From Streptomyces dangxiongensis (GTDB lineage: Bacteria > Actinomycetota > Actinomycetes > Streptomycetales > Streptomycetaceae): DNA of 64,000 nt. The stretch spans positions 4,650,001 through 4,714,000 of the forward strand of contig NZ_CP033073.1 of assembly GCF_003675325.1 (NCBI RefSeq), written 5' to 3'. The position numbers and the translations under genes were made by a program. Under the pieces are notes generated by a model, which had not been told where the DNA came from, ran no database searches, and saw nothing but the letters and a program-made list of their open reading frames with translations. Of the stretch, positions 27,574 through 35,984 are shown in pieces; positions within the stretch are counted from its first letter, which is position 1; each line of letters begins with the position of its first letter.

Positions 27574-28755
27574 ATGATCAAAGAGGGTGCTCACACCTAC
27601 GTCGACGGGCAAGGGCCCGTCGTGCCTTTCACGGGGAAATACGCGGTAAAGAACGAAGACCCGTTCGCCGTCATCCGTGCCGGCTGGGACGCGGCGGGCA
27701 TCTCCGGCGCCTACCGTCCGCTGCGCGTCGAGTTCGAGCTGACGGACCGGTGCAACGACACCTGCAAGTCCTGCGGCATGGGCGCCAAGCCCCTGGCCGA
27801 CGGCGTCACGCTGTCCGACACACAGTTGGATCGCCTGGTCACTGAGTTCGCCGACGTGGCGCTGTCCTCGGTGGCCATCACCGGCGGCGAGCCTTTCGTG
27901 GCGTCGCGTCAGCTCTACCGGTTCATGGACCGGGCGCGCGGCACCGTCGATATCGGCAAGATCACCACCAACGGGATCTGGGGCAGCGAGAAGCGCTGCG
28001 CGCCGACCTTCGAGCGGCTGGTGAACGCCGGCCTGCTGGAAAACCGGATCTTCGTGCCGCTGCTGATGATCTCCATCGGAGAGCAGACGACACCGCTGGA
28101 ATACGTGGCACGGATCATTCACCACGTGGTGACCCAGTTCACCGACCGGGAGCTGAACCTGGCGGTGTCCAGCCTGGCGGACCCGGCCGACCGCAAGCAC
28201 CGCGTGTACGAACTCCTCGCCCTCTACGAGCAGATGTACGGGGACTTCCCGCATGACCGGGTGCACTCGACGATGCGGGTGTACCTGGAGAACGAGCGCC
28301 TGGAGGACCAGGCCCCGATCAGCCGGCCGGGCAACACCACTGTCACGCGGTGGATGAGGTCGTGCTACGACTGCTTCGCCCCCACGGTCGGCACGTACGT
28401 CCTGCCCTGCGCGCTCATGAAGGCCAACGGGGACCTGTACTCCTGCGCCGCCTTCAACGTCCCGGAGAAGCTGGGGTTCGGCAACCTGCTGCGGGAGTCG
28501 TTCCGGGAGATCCTGGACCGGGTCAACTCCTCCGCGTACGTGCGCACGGTGCGCGCCGGCCACGGCCTCAAGGGCGTGGGCGAGGTCGTTCCGCCGTCCG
28601 TCACCGACCGGATGACCTGTGACAGCTTCTGCGGGTCATGCAAGCTGCTGATCAACCGCTTCGAGGAGGCGACCGGCCAGCAGGAGCCCGGCGGGCGCTT
28701 GCCCACATTCATCCCGCTCCAGGACCTGTCAGTGCGAGGGGGGCAGCGCGCGTGA
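27574..28755 (+). CDS. radical SAM / SPASM-type enzyme
   Basis: 393 aa, ATG 6-7 bases after GAGGAAG. The CxxxCxxC iron-sulfur motif is CNDTCKSCGM with Cys60, Cys64 and Cys67; the SAM-binding GGEP motif is in SVAITGGEPFVAS. C-terminal Cys clusters (SCYDCFAPT ... LPCALMKANGDLYSCAAF ... CDSFCGSCKLLINRF) are the pattern of a SPASM/twitch domain binding auxiliary clusters, as in peptide-modifying maturases. No small precursor-peptide gene is obvious nearby. The next gene carries its own carrier domain, so the substrate may be carrier-bound. Its stop overlaps the next GTG. Confidence 0.92.
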   Translation: MIKEGAHTYVDGQGPVVPFTGKYAVKNEDPFAVIRAGWDAAGISGAYRPLRVEFELTDRCNDTCKSCGMGAKPLADGVTLSDTQLDRLVTEFADVALSSVAITGGEPFVASRQLYRFMDRARGTVDIGKITTNGIWGSEKRCAPTFERLVNAGLLENRIFVPLLMISIGEQTTPLEYVARIIHHVVTQFTDRELNLAVSSLADPADRKHRVYELLALYEQMYGDFPHDRVHSTMRVYLENERLEDQAPISRPGNTTVTRWMRSCYDCFAPTVGTYVLPCALMKANGDLYSCAAFNVPEKLGFGNLLRESFREILDRVNSSAYVRTVRAGHGLKGVGEVVPPSVTDRMTCDSFCGSCKLLINRFEEATGQQEPGGRLPTFIPLQDLSVRGGQRA

Positions 28756-29513
28756 TCACGAACCTGGTGACGGGCGCGCTCGTGGCCGTCAGCGGCAGGC
28801 CGCCCGTGGAGTGTGCCGAGCCCGGTCGGCACCTGTTCCACGATCTCGGCTTGGACAGCCTGGGGCTTATGGAGACCGTGACGGCTCTGGAGAAGCTGGT
28901 CCGCTGCACCATCCCGGACGAGATCACCGGGCAACTGGCGACGGTGGGGGACCTGCGCGACGCGGTATACCGGTGTGCGAGCGGTGCTCCCCGCCGGATC
29001 GCGCAGGCGGAGGAGTACCTCGGCGGTCATACGAGCCTTCACTTCGAGCGCGCCGCCCGGTTCCGCGCGGCCAGCGAGCGCCTGCGGGCCAGCGCCCTGG
29101 ACGACTCCGACATCCTCGTCGACCTCGGCGCCGGTCTCACCGAGCTGGACTACGTCCTGCGCGCTGAGTACGGATGGCGCGGCCGGTACGTGGCCATGGA
29201 CGTCTGGGTCGACGGCACCTTCGACCTCGACACCTGGCGGCCCGCGCGGCCCGTCGGCTGGTACGCGGCCCTGGAGGTGCTGGAGCACCTGGCGGACCCG
29301 GAGGACCTGGTCCGCCGAATGAAGGAAAGCGCTGCGAAAGGCTTCGTCGTGACGACACCCAACAGCGGTGTAATGGATGTTTTGGCGCAGGACCCCACCC
29401 ATGTCACACCCCTGGACGAGGAGACTCTCCAGTCGTGGGGCCTAACGACCAGCCTGCACAACTTCTACGGCCAGTACCAGGACGGTATCTGTGGCCTGTG
29501 GCGAAAGGACTGA
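28752..29513 (+). CDS. carrier-protein (ACP/PCP) - SAM methyltransferase fusion
   Basis: 254 aa, GTG start in a GTGA overlap with the radical SAM gene. Residues about 1-75 are an acyl or peptidyl carrier domain: HLFHDLGLDSLGLMETV with Ser36 as the phosphopantetheine site. From about 80-254 a class I methyltransferase-like domain: DILVDLGAGLTELDYVL (motif I), YVAMDVWVDG (motif II), ALEVLEHLADPEDLV and FVVTTPNSGV. Such a short two-domain fusion is unusual; it suggests in-cis modification of a carrier-tethered substrate. The reductase starts 4 bases after its stop. Confidence 0.88.
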   Translation: MITNLVTGALVAVSGRPPVECAEPGRHLFHDLGLDSLGLMETVTALEKLVRCTIPDEITGQLATVGDLRDAVYRCASGAPRRIAQAEEYLGGHTSLHFERAARFRAASERLRASALDDSDILVDLGAGLTELDYVLRAEYGWRGRYVAMDVWVDGTFDLDTWRPARPVGWYAALEVLEHLADPEDLVRRMKESAAKGFVVTTPNSGVMDVLAQDPTHVTPLDEETLQSWGLTTSLHNFYGQYQDGICGLWRKD

Positions 29514-29517
29514 CGAC

Positions 29518-30294
29518 GTGGACCTGAGCGGTAGGAAGATCCTGGTCTTCGGTGTCCTCACCGAGACCAGCATGGGGTTCAAGATCGCCGAGGCAGCGAT
29601 GAGGCAGGGCGCGGACGTGATCCTCGCCAACGCTCCGGGCCGGCCCAGCTCCATCATGGGCCGCATCGCCGGACGGCTGCCGAAGGAGCCGATCGCGTGC
29701 CTGTCCGCGGACATCACCGAGCCGGGCGACCTGGCGGCCCTGGCCGAGGAGATCGCCGGCCGCTGGGACGCCCTGGACGGTGTGGTGCACGCCGTCGCGT
29801 TCGCGCCCCAGGACGCGCTCGGCGGTAACTTCCTCAACACCCCGTTCGAGTCGGTGGCCACCGCCATGAACGTGTCGGCGTTCTCCCTCAAGGCTCTGAC
29901 GACGAGCATGCTGCCGCTACTGGAGAAGTCCGACGGGGCCTCGGTGGTCAGCCTCACGTTCAACGCCACCGTGGCGTGGCCGGTCTACGACTGGATGGGC
30001 CCCACCAAGGCCGCACTGGAGTCGGTCAACCGCTACCTTGCCCGGGACCTGGGACCTAAGGGCATCCGCGTGAACGCAGTCGACAGCGGGCCGATCACGA
30101 CCATGGCCGGCAAGAGCATCCCTGGCTTCGACGAGCTGGCAAAGCTGTGGCCAGAGCGGGCCCCGCTGGGCTGGGACACCTCGGATGCCACTCCGGTGGC
30201 CGACACCGTCGCCTTCCTGCTGAGCAACGCGGCTCGCGCCATCACGGGTCAGGTCCTGCACGTGGACGGCGGTTTCTCTGCCGTGGGCGCCTGA
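29518..30294 (+). CDS. FabI/InhA-like enoyl reductase (SDR family)
   Basis: 258 aa, GTG start 4 bases after the previous stop, AAAGGA 9 bases upstream; an ATG at 29491 is the alternative. NADH-binding GVLTETSMGFKIAEAAM matches the enoyl-ACP reductase form (GxxxxxSxxxxIA) and not the classical TGxxxGxG. Active-site Tyr157 and Lys164 in YDWMGPTKAALES have the Y-x6-K spacing of FabI (Tyr156/Lys163) and InhA (Tyr158/Lys165). The C-terminal ITGQVLHVDGGFS is standard. It should reduce an enoyl thioester on a carrier, fitting the carrier domain encoded just upstream. Confidence 0.92.
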   Translation: MDLSGRKILVFGVLTETSMGFKIAEAAMRQGADVILANAPGRPSSIMGRIAGRLPKEPIACLSADITEPGDLAALAEEIAGRWDALDGVVHAVAFAPQDALGGNFLNTPFESVATAMNVSAFSLKALTTSMLPLLEKSDGASVVSLTFNATVAWPVYDWMGPTKAALESVNRYLARDLGPKGIRVNAVDSGPITTMAGKSIPGFDELAKLWPERAPLGWDTSDATPVADTVAFLLSNAARAITGQVLHVDGGFSAVGA

Positions 30295-30313
30295 CCGCCC
30301 ACCAGTCCCCGCT

Positions 30314-30344
30314 GCTGCCCCGGCCATACGCTGGCCGGGGCAGC
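30314..30344 (+). terminator. hairpin between FabI-like and kinase genes
   Basis: Perfect 13-bp stem 30314-30326 with 30332-30344, 5-base loop, 38 bases before the kinase start. It ends the cassette or attenuates the kinase. Confidence 0.65.
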
Positions 30345-30382
30345 GCCGCGTTACCGCCCTACTGCCTCAAGGGAACCTCGCC

Positions 30383-31204
30383 GTGCCCATGCCTCGCGTC
30401 GACTTCACCGAACTGCCCGCCGCCGCTCTCCAGGCGGTCACTCTCCACACCGGGCCCGTCCGCTCCGTCCGCACCGTGCAAGCCGGCCACAACTCCGCCG
30501 TGGCCGCCGTCCTGGCCACCGCGTCCGGGCCGGTCTTCGTCAAGGGCATCCCCGCCGATCACCCGCAGGCCGCCTCCCAGCACCGTGAAATGGCCATCGC
30601 CCCGCACGTGCCTGCCAACTCCCCGCGGCTGCTGTGGCACACGGAGACTGGCGGCTGGCTGCTGCTCGGCTACGAGGCTGTGCAGGGCCGCCACGCGGAC
30701 TACCAGGCGCCGGCGGACCTGCACCTGGTCCTGACCGCACTGGAGGACGCGCAGCGCCTCCAGGCGCCCGCCGAGGTGGAGCTACGCACCGCCGTGGACC
30801 GGTGGGGGCCGTACGCCGACGAGGGCGCCGCGGAGCTGTTCGCCGGGGACGTCGTGCTCCACACCCAGTGGGCAGCGGACGACGTGCTCATCGACGGCCG
30901 CCATGTGCGCCTGGTGGACTGGGCCTGGCCCACCCGGGGCGCGGGGTGGATCGACGCGTACATGTGGGCGCTGCGGCTGATGGAGGCCGGCCACTCGGCG
31001 GTCTCGGCGGTGGACTGGGCGTGTGAGGTCACCTCGTGGCGAGATGGCGACCCTGCGGCGATCCGGGCGTTTGGCGCGGCGGTCGCCCGGGTGTGGCACG
31101 AGATCGCCATCGAGGAGCCCGCCGCCTGGAAGGTGCACATGGCGGTCCAGGCCGCGAAGCTGCGCGCCTACCTCGCGTTGGAGCCCGGCAAGGCGGAGCG
31201 CTGA
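30383..31204 (+). CDS. APH-fold phosphotransferase-like protein, altered catalytic loop
   Basis: 273 aa, GTG (or ATG 30389) after AAGGGA. Aminoglycoside/choline kinase fold: FVKGIPADHP with the ATP-binding Lys, LLLGYEAVQG hinge, and Brenner-loop region HTQWAADDVLIDG followed by VRLVDWAWPTRGAGWIDAY. The canonical H-x-D-x4-N becomes H-x-Q-x4-D, so the catalytic Asp and the Mg-binding Asn are both changed, while the DW (DxD-like) motif remains. It may be a pseudokinase or substrate-binding protein; I do not regard it as an antibiotic-resistance enzyme. Last gene of the island. Confidence 0.8.
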   Translation: MPMPRVDFTELPAAALQAVTLHTGPVRSVRTVQAGHNSAVAAVLATASGPVFVKGIPADHPQAASQHREMAIAPHVPANSPRLLWHTETGGWLLLGYEAVQGRHADYQAPADLHLVLTALEDAQRLQAPAEVELRTAVDRWGPYADEGAAELFAGDVVLHTQWAADDVLIDGRHVRLVDWAWPTRGAGWIDAYMWALRLMEAGHSAVSAVDWACEVTSWRDGDPAAIRAFGAAVARVWHEIAIEEPAAWKVHMAVQAAKLRAYLALEPGKAER

Positions 31205-31426
31205 CCGCGCCCGTTACTTGGCCAGGCCAATGGCGCTTGTACTTCTTTCGGGTGACAATGAGTTGCGAGGCGCATTCATCTAGTCACGCTGGTCACTTCA
31301 CGGTTAAATGACATCCGTGTTTCGGCCAGACGGCCGTGACTTGATGGAACAGGCTGCCGCGCCCACGGGGCGTGGTGGAGCGGTATCCCTCGTCCATACT
31401 CCGCAGGTTGGGCAGGGAGGCCGCGG

Positions 31427-31461
31427 GTGGGCCCGGCGGCGAGACGTGCCGCCGGGCCCAC
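31427..31461. terminator. hairpin near the right end of the element
   Basis: Perfect 14-bp GC stem 31427-31440 with 31448-31461, 7-base loop. Confidence 0.65.
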
Positions 31462-31585
31462 TGAGTTATACGGCGCGAAACCCCTTGCTGTATGCGGTCG
31501 GCCGCATCTATTTGACGCGATCTCGACGTACGGAAGCACGAGCGGCGCAGACCTACCTCCCGGCCACCGATCAGGGCGCCAGCGT

Positions 31586-31603
31586 GTGCGCCAGTTGGCG
31601 CAC
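31586..31603. repeat. candidate integrase arm-type repeats, right end
   Basis: GTGCGCCA (31586-31593) and TGGCGCAC (31596-31603) form an inverted pair of the same octamer found twice next to attL; 117 bases inside attR. Confidence 0.5.
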
Positions 31604-31720
31604 CATGCTCCTGCCGGGACGGTCTGGTGGGGTCTGGCCCGGGCCGGTCCGGTCTCGTCCGGGCCGGGCGACCTGCGGGAATGAGAAAGTGCCAGGTCAA
31701 CGGGGGTCACCTCTTCCGGA

Positions 31721-31743
31721 TCAAGTCCGGCTCCGGGCACCTT
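31721..31743 (+). other. attR core (23-bp repeat, right copy)
   Basis: Identical to 23505-23527. It is a bare fragment of the tRNA 3' half; no acceptor 5' strand, D-arm or anticodon arm precedes it, so it is not a second tRNA. Confidence 0.9.
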
Positions 31744-31823
31744 CCGTACCGACGACGCCGACCAGGTGACAACACCGGTTGGCGCCGTCATGCGTCCGTA
31801 CGGCGGCGTCAGGGGCCCGCTGA

Positions 31824-32006
<183 letters not shown>

Positions 32007-32120
32007 TAGCGTGTGGGAGAACACGGCAGGGGAAAGATCCTCCTCAAGTATCATGGTCGATCCTTTGCCAATCCATTACTCTTGAGCCAAGGCTGCGCAC
32101 GGCAGCCATGGAGGAGTGAA

Positions 32121-32966
32121 ATGAGGAGCAGTAACCCGGTCTTCTCGCGACGGGGGTTCAGCCGCGACAACGGCTACGCCGGCTTCAACACCGCACCGCA
32201 GGCCGGGTACGCGCAGGGCAACCCCTACGCCCAGAACCCGTACGCGCAGACCGACGTCCAGCACGGTGCCCCGCCGCAGGCCCCGGTCACCGCCGACCGG
32301 ATGACCATGGACGACGTCGTCGTCCGCTCGGCCCTCACGCTCGGCACGGTCGCCGTCGGCGCCGTCCTCGCCTGGGCGCTGCTGCCGGTCTCCGGCACCA
32401 GCTACGGCCTGGCCGTCGGCTCCGCGCTGATCGCGTTCGTCCTGGCCATGGTCCAGAGCTTCAAGCGCACCCCGTCGCCCGCGCTGATCCTCGGGTACGC
32501 CGCGTTCGAGGGCGTGTTCCTCGGCGTCATCAGCGAGATGTACAACAGCCGCTGGAGCGGCGCCCCCTTCCAGGCGGTGCTCGGCACCATGGCGGTGTCG
32601 GCCGCGACCCTGCTGGTCTACAAGGCCGGCTGGATCCGCGTCACCGCCCGCTACGCCCGCATCGGCATCGCCATCGCGATCGCCTTCATGGTGGTCATGA
32701 CGGTCAACCTGCTGCTGGTCGCGTTCGGTGTCGCCGCCGACGGCGGTCTGCGCAGCTTCGGCCCGCTCGGTGCGATCGTCGGCATCTTCGCGATCCTGCT
32801 CGGCGCGTTCTTCCTGACCCTCGACTTCAAGCAGATCGAGGACGGCATCGCCTACGGCGCCCCGCGCAACGAGTCCTGGCTCGCCGCGTTCGGCCTCACC
32901 ATGACCCTGGTGTGGATCTACGTGGAGATGCTGCGCCTGGTAGCGATCTTCAGCAGCAACGACTAG
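32121..32966 (+). CDS. Bax inhibitor-1/YccA family membrane protein
   Basis: 281 aa, ATG after GGAGGAG. A cytosolic N-terminus with Tyr/Gln/Asn-Pro repeats (YAQGNPYAQNPYAQ, about 25-55) precedes seven hydrophobic helices (about 70-280). Family features include the conserved PALILGYAAFEGVFLGVISEMY and, near the C-terminus, LDFKQIEDGI with the acidic residues that form the pH-sensitive di-aspartyl region. Probable multipass membrane protein for Ca2+ leak or stress tolerance. Followed by a strong terminator. The gap upstream to the pobA remnant contains only promoter-like sequence. Confidence 0.92.
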   Translation: MRSSNPVFSRRGFSRDNGYAGFNTAPQAGYAQGNPYAQNPYAQTDVQHGAPPQAPVTADRMTMDDVVVRSALTLGTVAVGAVLAWALLPVSGTSYGLAVGSALIAFVLAMVQSFKRTPSPALILGYAAFEGVFLGVISEMYNSRWSGAPFQAVLGTMAVSAATLLVYKAGWIRVTARYARIGIAIAIAFMVVMTVNLLLVAFGVAADGGLRSFGPLGAIVGIFAILLGAFFLTLDFKQIEDGIAYGAPRNESWLAAFGLTMTLVWIYVEMLRLVAIFSSND

Positions 32967-32985
32967 CGGCCCCGACGGTCGTACG

Positions 32986-33018
32986 CGAAGGGCCCCGGAC
33001 TCGTTCCGGGGCCCTTCG
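32986..33018 (+). terminator. terminator after Bax-inhibitor-1 gene
   Basis: Perfect 14-bp stem 32986-32999 with 33005-33018, 5-base loop. Confidence 0.85.
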
Positions 33019-33042
33019 TCGTCGTCCTCGCCGGTGCGGCGG

Positions 33043-33273
33043 CTAGAGCAGCTTGCGGGCCGCCCTCCTCAGGTCGTACTCGTGCACGAGGGCCTTCGCG
33101 TGGCCGTACGCGAGGTCGTACTCGTGCCGGAGCCAGCCGACCTTCTCCTCGAAGCGGAACAGGGCGGGGCCTTCTTCGACGGTGCGCAGCCAGTCGGAGA
33201 CCTCGCGGCCGGTGCAGTGCGGAATGCGGGCGAGAATGTTGCGGTGGGTCTCTTCGGACAAGACGTGGGACAT
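33043..33273 (-). CDS. DUF4287 family protein
   Basis: 76 aa, ATG at 33273. The sequence MSHVLSEETHRNILARIPHCTGREVSDWLRTVEEG followed by GWLRHEYDLAYGHAKALVHEYD is the DUF4287 pattern (helical, often annotated as a small DNA-binding or stress protein). The family function is unknown. It is divergent from the next gene, 99 bases away. Confidence 0.8.
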   Translation of the reverse strand: MSHVLSEETHRNILARIPHCTGREVSDWLRTVEEGPALFRFEEKVGWLRHEYDLAYGHAKALVHEYDLRRAARKLL

Positions 33274-33372
33274 CGGCGCCTCCGAACGCAAAGGGGATGT
33301 GAGCCGGTCCTTCCCGTCACCGTGCCTGAGCGTCCGCGTATTGGCAACAGTGCGGCGCGTTACCCTCGGCGG

Positions 33373-33684
33373 GTGGTTGATACGACGCCCTTGAGCCGAG
33401 CAGTGGATCACTTCGCCGACCGCCTGCGGGCCGCTCCGCAGAGCCGGCTGCAACGGGGGGCCGCCGCCGCGGCGCTGGCCGCGGCCCGGGAGCTGTCCCG
33501 GTGGGCCCAGCGGCTGGAGGAGCCGGGCACCGAGAGCCGGGAGATGCCGGATGCGGGGATGTTCGCCGCCGCCGACCAGATCCTGGTGGCCGCGCACGAC
33601 CTGGCGGTCGTGGTGGAGAGCGACGAACAGGTCGCCGAGGCGGTGCGGCTGGTGGAGGAGGCCCGGCAGCGGGCCGGGCTCTGA
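33373..33684 (+). CDS. conserved helical hypothetical protein
   Basis: 103 aa from GTG 33373 (VVDTTPLSRAVDHFADRLRA). An upstream open frame exists but is antisense to the DUF4287 gene, so the later start is preferred. The protein is Ala-rich and almost wholly helical (RGAAAAALAAARELSRWAQRL ... SDEQVAEAVRLVEEARQRA). No family recognised. It is convergent with the following gene, 7 bases apart. Confidence 0.7.
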   Translation: MVDTTPLSRAVDHFADRLRAAPQSRLQRGAAAAALAAARELSRWAQRLEEPGTESREMPDAGMFAAADQILVAAHDLAVVVESDEQVAEAVRLVEEARQRAGL

Positions 33685-33691
33685 GCCGGCG

Positions 33692-34483
33692 TCAGAAGGA
33701 CGCGATGACCCGGTCGGCCAGGATGTAGAGCATGTCCTCGCCGCACGCGAACGTCAGGGTGTACGCGCCGGAGATGCCGGAGCCGCCTAGGAGGTACGGG
33801 GCCTCGCCCGCTTCCAGGGCCGCCGCCAGCCGTTCGGCCGTCTCGCGGTGGCCCGGGGTCATGCACAGGGTGGTGCCGTCGGCGAAGACGTAGACGTCGA
33901 GCGTGCCGAGCGGGCCGGGGCGGACGTCGGACAGGGCCACGCGGTCGGCGGCCAATTGCTCCAGGGCGGTCACCGTGCGCTCGTGGTCGTTCACCGCCGG
34001 CGACTGCACGGGTACGAAGTCGGGGTGCGAGGGGTGGCGGCGGCGGGCCGCGGCCAGCTCCGGGGACTCCCCGCCGAACTCGTCGGCGTCCAGGGTCGGC
34101 TCGGACACCGGCTCCAGCGGCTCCAGGCCGAGGAAGTCGGACTGCCGCGGCAGGAACAGATCCATCTCGGGCAGGCCCAGCAGCGAGGGGGCGTCGGAGA
34201 TGTCACGGGTCTCCTGAGCCGCCCAGAAGGCGCGCGCCTCGGCCAGCTCCCGCTCCCGTTCCTCGGCGAGCGCCTCGGCCACCGCCGCGCGTATCTGGTC
34301 GGCGTCCGCGCCGGAGCGGGCGTGCGGCAGCAAGGTGCGCGCGCCGGCCGCCCGGTTCCCGGCCAGCGTGCGCTGCAGCTCCGTGAGCTGGCGGCGCAGC
34401 TTCAGCACGGTGCGCAGGACGGCGACGCCCACGGCGCCGGTGGCGGCCGTGGTGAGCAGCAGGGCGATCGGCATGGCGCTCAC
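33692..34483 (-). CDS. membrane-anchored coiled-coil hypothetical protein
   Basis: 263 aa from 34483; a start at 34474 (MPIALLL) is also possible. One N-terminal membrane helix (about 4-24), then a coiled coil (LKLRRQLTELQRTLAGN ... AVAEALAEERERELAEARAFWAAQE), an acidic linker, and a C-terminal beta-rich domain (GPLGTLDVYVFADGTTLCMTPGH ... ISGAYTLTFACGEDMLYILADRV). The topology suggests a cytosolic domain tethered to the membrane. No named family recognised. Confidence 0.75.
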   Translation of the reverse strand: MSAMPIALLLTTAATGAVGVAVLRTVLKLRRQLTELQRTLAGNRAAGARTLLPHARSGADADQIRAAVAEALAEERERELAEARAFWAAQETRDISDAPSLLGLPEMDLFLPRQSDFLGLEPLEPVSEPTLDADEFGGESPELAAARRRHPSHPDFVPVQSPAVNDHERTVTALEQLAADRVALSDVRPGPLGTLDVYVFADGTTLCMTPGHRETAERLAAALEAGEAPYLLGGSGISGAYTLTFACGEDMLYILADRVIASF

Positions 34484-34690
34484 TGACGTACTCCCGGTTC
34501 AGACTCGTCCCCCGACTTCCTACATCAGCTTGAAGGGCGGACTATCCCGCTGTCAGTGCGTAACGTCACGAAACGGACAGGAACTTGGCCGCGCGATGCG
34601 GGGATGGATTTCGCCGACCCCCTCTGACCTGCGGCGATGTCCCCGGGGAGCGAGATAGGTCACATCCTGGGGGAGATTGGATCACGGAAA

Positions 34691-34725
34691 GGCCCAGAAC
34701 CTCGGTGTTTCCTCGGTTCTGGGCC
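34691..34725 (-). terminator. terminator of the thiolase gene
   Basis: 11-bp perfect stem (34691-34701 with 34715-34725), 13-base loop, downstream of the thiolase stop on the minus strand. Confidence 0.65.
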
Positions 34726-34766
34726 CTTGTGCGACGTGACGTGCGCATCCCGCTACGGACGGTGTG

Positions 34767-35984
34767 TCAGCGGAGGCGCTCGATCACCATCGCCATGCCC
34801 TGGCCGCCGCCGACGCACATCGTCTCCAGGCCGAACTGCTTGTCGTGCCACTGGAGGGAGTTGATGAGCGTGCCGGTGATGCGGGCGCCGGTCATGCCGA
34901 AGGGGTGGCCGACGGCGATGGCGCCGCCGTTGACGTTCAGCTTGTCGAGGTCGATGCCGAGGTCCTGGTAGGAGGGGATCACCTGGGCGGCGAAGGCCTC
35001 GTTGATCTCGACCAGGTCGATGTCGTCGATGGTGAGACCGGCGCGCCGCAGCGCCTGCCGGCTTGCCTCGACCGGGCCGAGGCCCATGATCTCGGGGGAC
35101 AGGCCGGAGACACCGGTGGACACGATCCGGGCGAGCGGGGTCAGGCCCAGCTCGCGCGCCTTGGTGTCGGACATGATGACGAGCGCGGCGGCGCCGTCGT
35201 TGAGGGGGCAGCAGTTCGCGGCGGTGACCAGGCCGTCGGGGCGGAACACCGGCTTGAGGCCCGACACGCCCTCCAGGGTGACGCCCGCGCGCGGACCGTC
35301 GTCCTTGCTGACGACCGTGCCGTCGGGGAGGGTCACCGGGGTGATCTCGCGCTCCCAGAAGCCGTTCTTGACGGCTTCCTCGGCGAGGTTCTGCGAGCGG
35401 ACGCCGAACTCGTCCATCTCCTGCCGGCTGATGCCCTTGACGCGGGCCAGGTTCTCGGCGGTCTGGCCCATCGCGATGTACGGGTCGGGCAGCAGGCCGT
35501 CCTCGCGCGGGTCGTGCCAGGTGCTGCCCTCCTGCTGGGCGACCTCGACGGTACGGGCCTCGGCCTCGGCGAACAGCGGGTTGTGGGTGCCCGGCATGTC
35601 GGAGCTGCCGTGGGCGTAGCGGGAGACCATCTCGACACCGGCCGAGACGAAGACGTCGCCCTCGCCGGCCTTGATGGCGTGCAGCGCCATGCGGGAGGTC
35701 TGGAGGGAGGAGGAGCAGTAGCGGGTGATCGTGCAGCCCGGCAGGTGGTCCATGCCCATCTGTACGGCGACGATCCGGCCGAGGTTGTGGCCCTGCTCGC
35801 CGCCGGGGAGGCCGCAGCCGAGCATCAGGTCGTCGATGTCCTCGGGGTTCAGCTCGGGGACCTTGGCGAGCGCCGCCTGGATGATCGTGGCGGTCAGGTC
35901 GTCGGGGCGCAGGTCCTTCAGGGAGCCCTTGTTCGCGCGGCCGATGGGGGAGCGGGCGGTCGAGACGATGACGGCTTCGGGCAT
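34767..35984 (-). CDS. acetyl-CoA C-acetyltransferase (thiolase)
   Basis: 405 aa; ATG 35984 has GGAG 5 bases upstream (a GTG directly before it is the alternative). The nucleophilic Cys90 is in [31 protein letters not shown] holds the catalytic His, and [11 protein letters not shown] the second Cys. It catalyses reversible condensation or thiolysis of 3-ketoacyl-CoA. The length is typical. There is no adjacent fad gene; it lies alone between a terminator and the SGNH hydrolase gene. Confidence 0.94.
   Translation of the reverse strand: MPEAVIVSTARSPIGRANKGSLKDLRPDDLTATIIQAALAKVPELNPEDIDDLMLGCGLPGGEQGHNLGRIVAVQMGMDHLPGCTITRYCSSSLQTSRMALHAIKAGEGDVFVSAGVEMVSRYAHGSSDMPGTHNPLFAEAEARTVEVAQQEGSTWHDPREDGLLPDPYIAMGQTAENLARVKGISRQEMDEFGVRSQNLAEEAVKNGFWEREITPVTLPDGTVVSKDDGPRAGVTLEGVSGLKPVFRPDGLVTAANCCPLNDGAAALVIMSDTKARELGLTPLARIVSTGVSGLSPEIMGLGPVEASRQALRRAGLTIDDIDLVEINEAFAAQVIPSYQDLGIDLDKLNVNGGAIAVGHPFGMTGARITGTLINSLQWHDKQFGLETMCVGGGQGMAMVIERLR

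Larger units (their letters stand above)
31205..31720. other. right flank of the element, no gene seen
   Basis: 516 bases from the kinase stop to attR. Only short, biased ORFs occur; one crosses the attachment site and is judged spurious. It holds a strong hairpin (31427-31461) and the right-end octamer repeats (31586-31603). A patch around 31463-31530 is AT-richer than its surroundings. Confidence 0.6.
23505..31743. mobile_element. degenerate integrative element inserted in bldA
   Basis: An 8.2-kb insert bounded by a 23-bp exact direct repeat (23505-23527 and 31721-31743) made of the tRNA T-arm/acceptor 3' half plus CCTT. An integrase pseudogene lies next to the tRNA, as in pSAM2- or phage-like islands. 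Cargo: regulator, RsbW-like ATPase, small proteins, and a radical SAM/carrier-methyltransferase/FabI/kinase cassette. No Xis, Rep, Tra or phage structural gene was recognised, so mobility functions appear lost. Confidence 0.88.

Noticed and set aside
30383..31204. Aminoglycoside resistance gene on the island
   Set aside because: The catalytic loop is altered (Q and D in place of D and N), and the family has many non-resistance members.
31721..31743. Second tRNA gene at the right end of the island
   Set aside because: Only the 3' 19 bases of the tRNA are present; no other arms can be folded upstream.
31308..31769. A 153-codon ORF spanning attR
   Set aside because: It crosses the integration junction, has no ribosome site and no coherent protein text.
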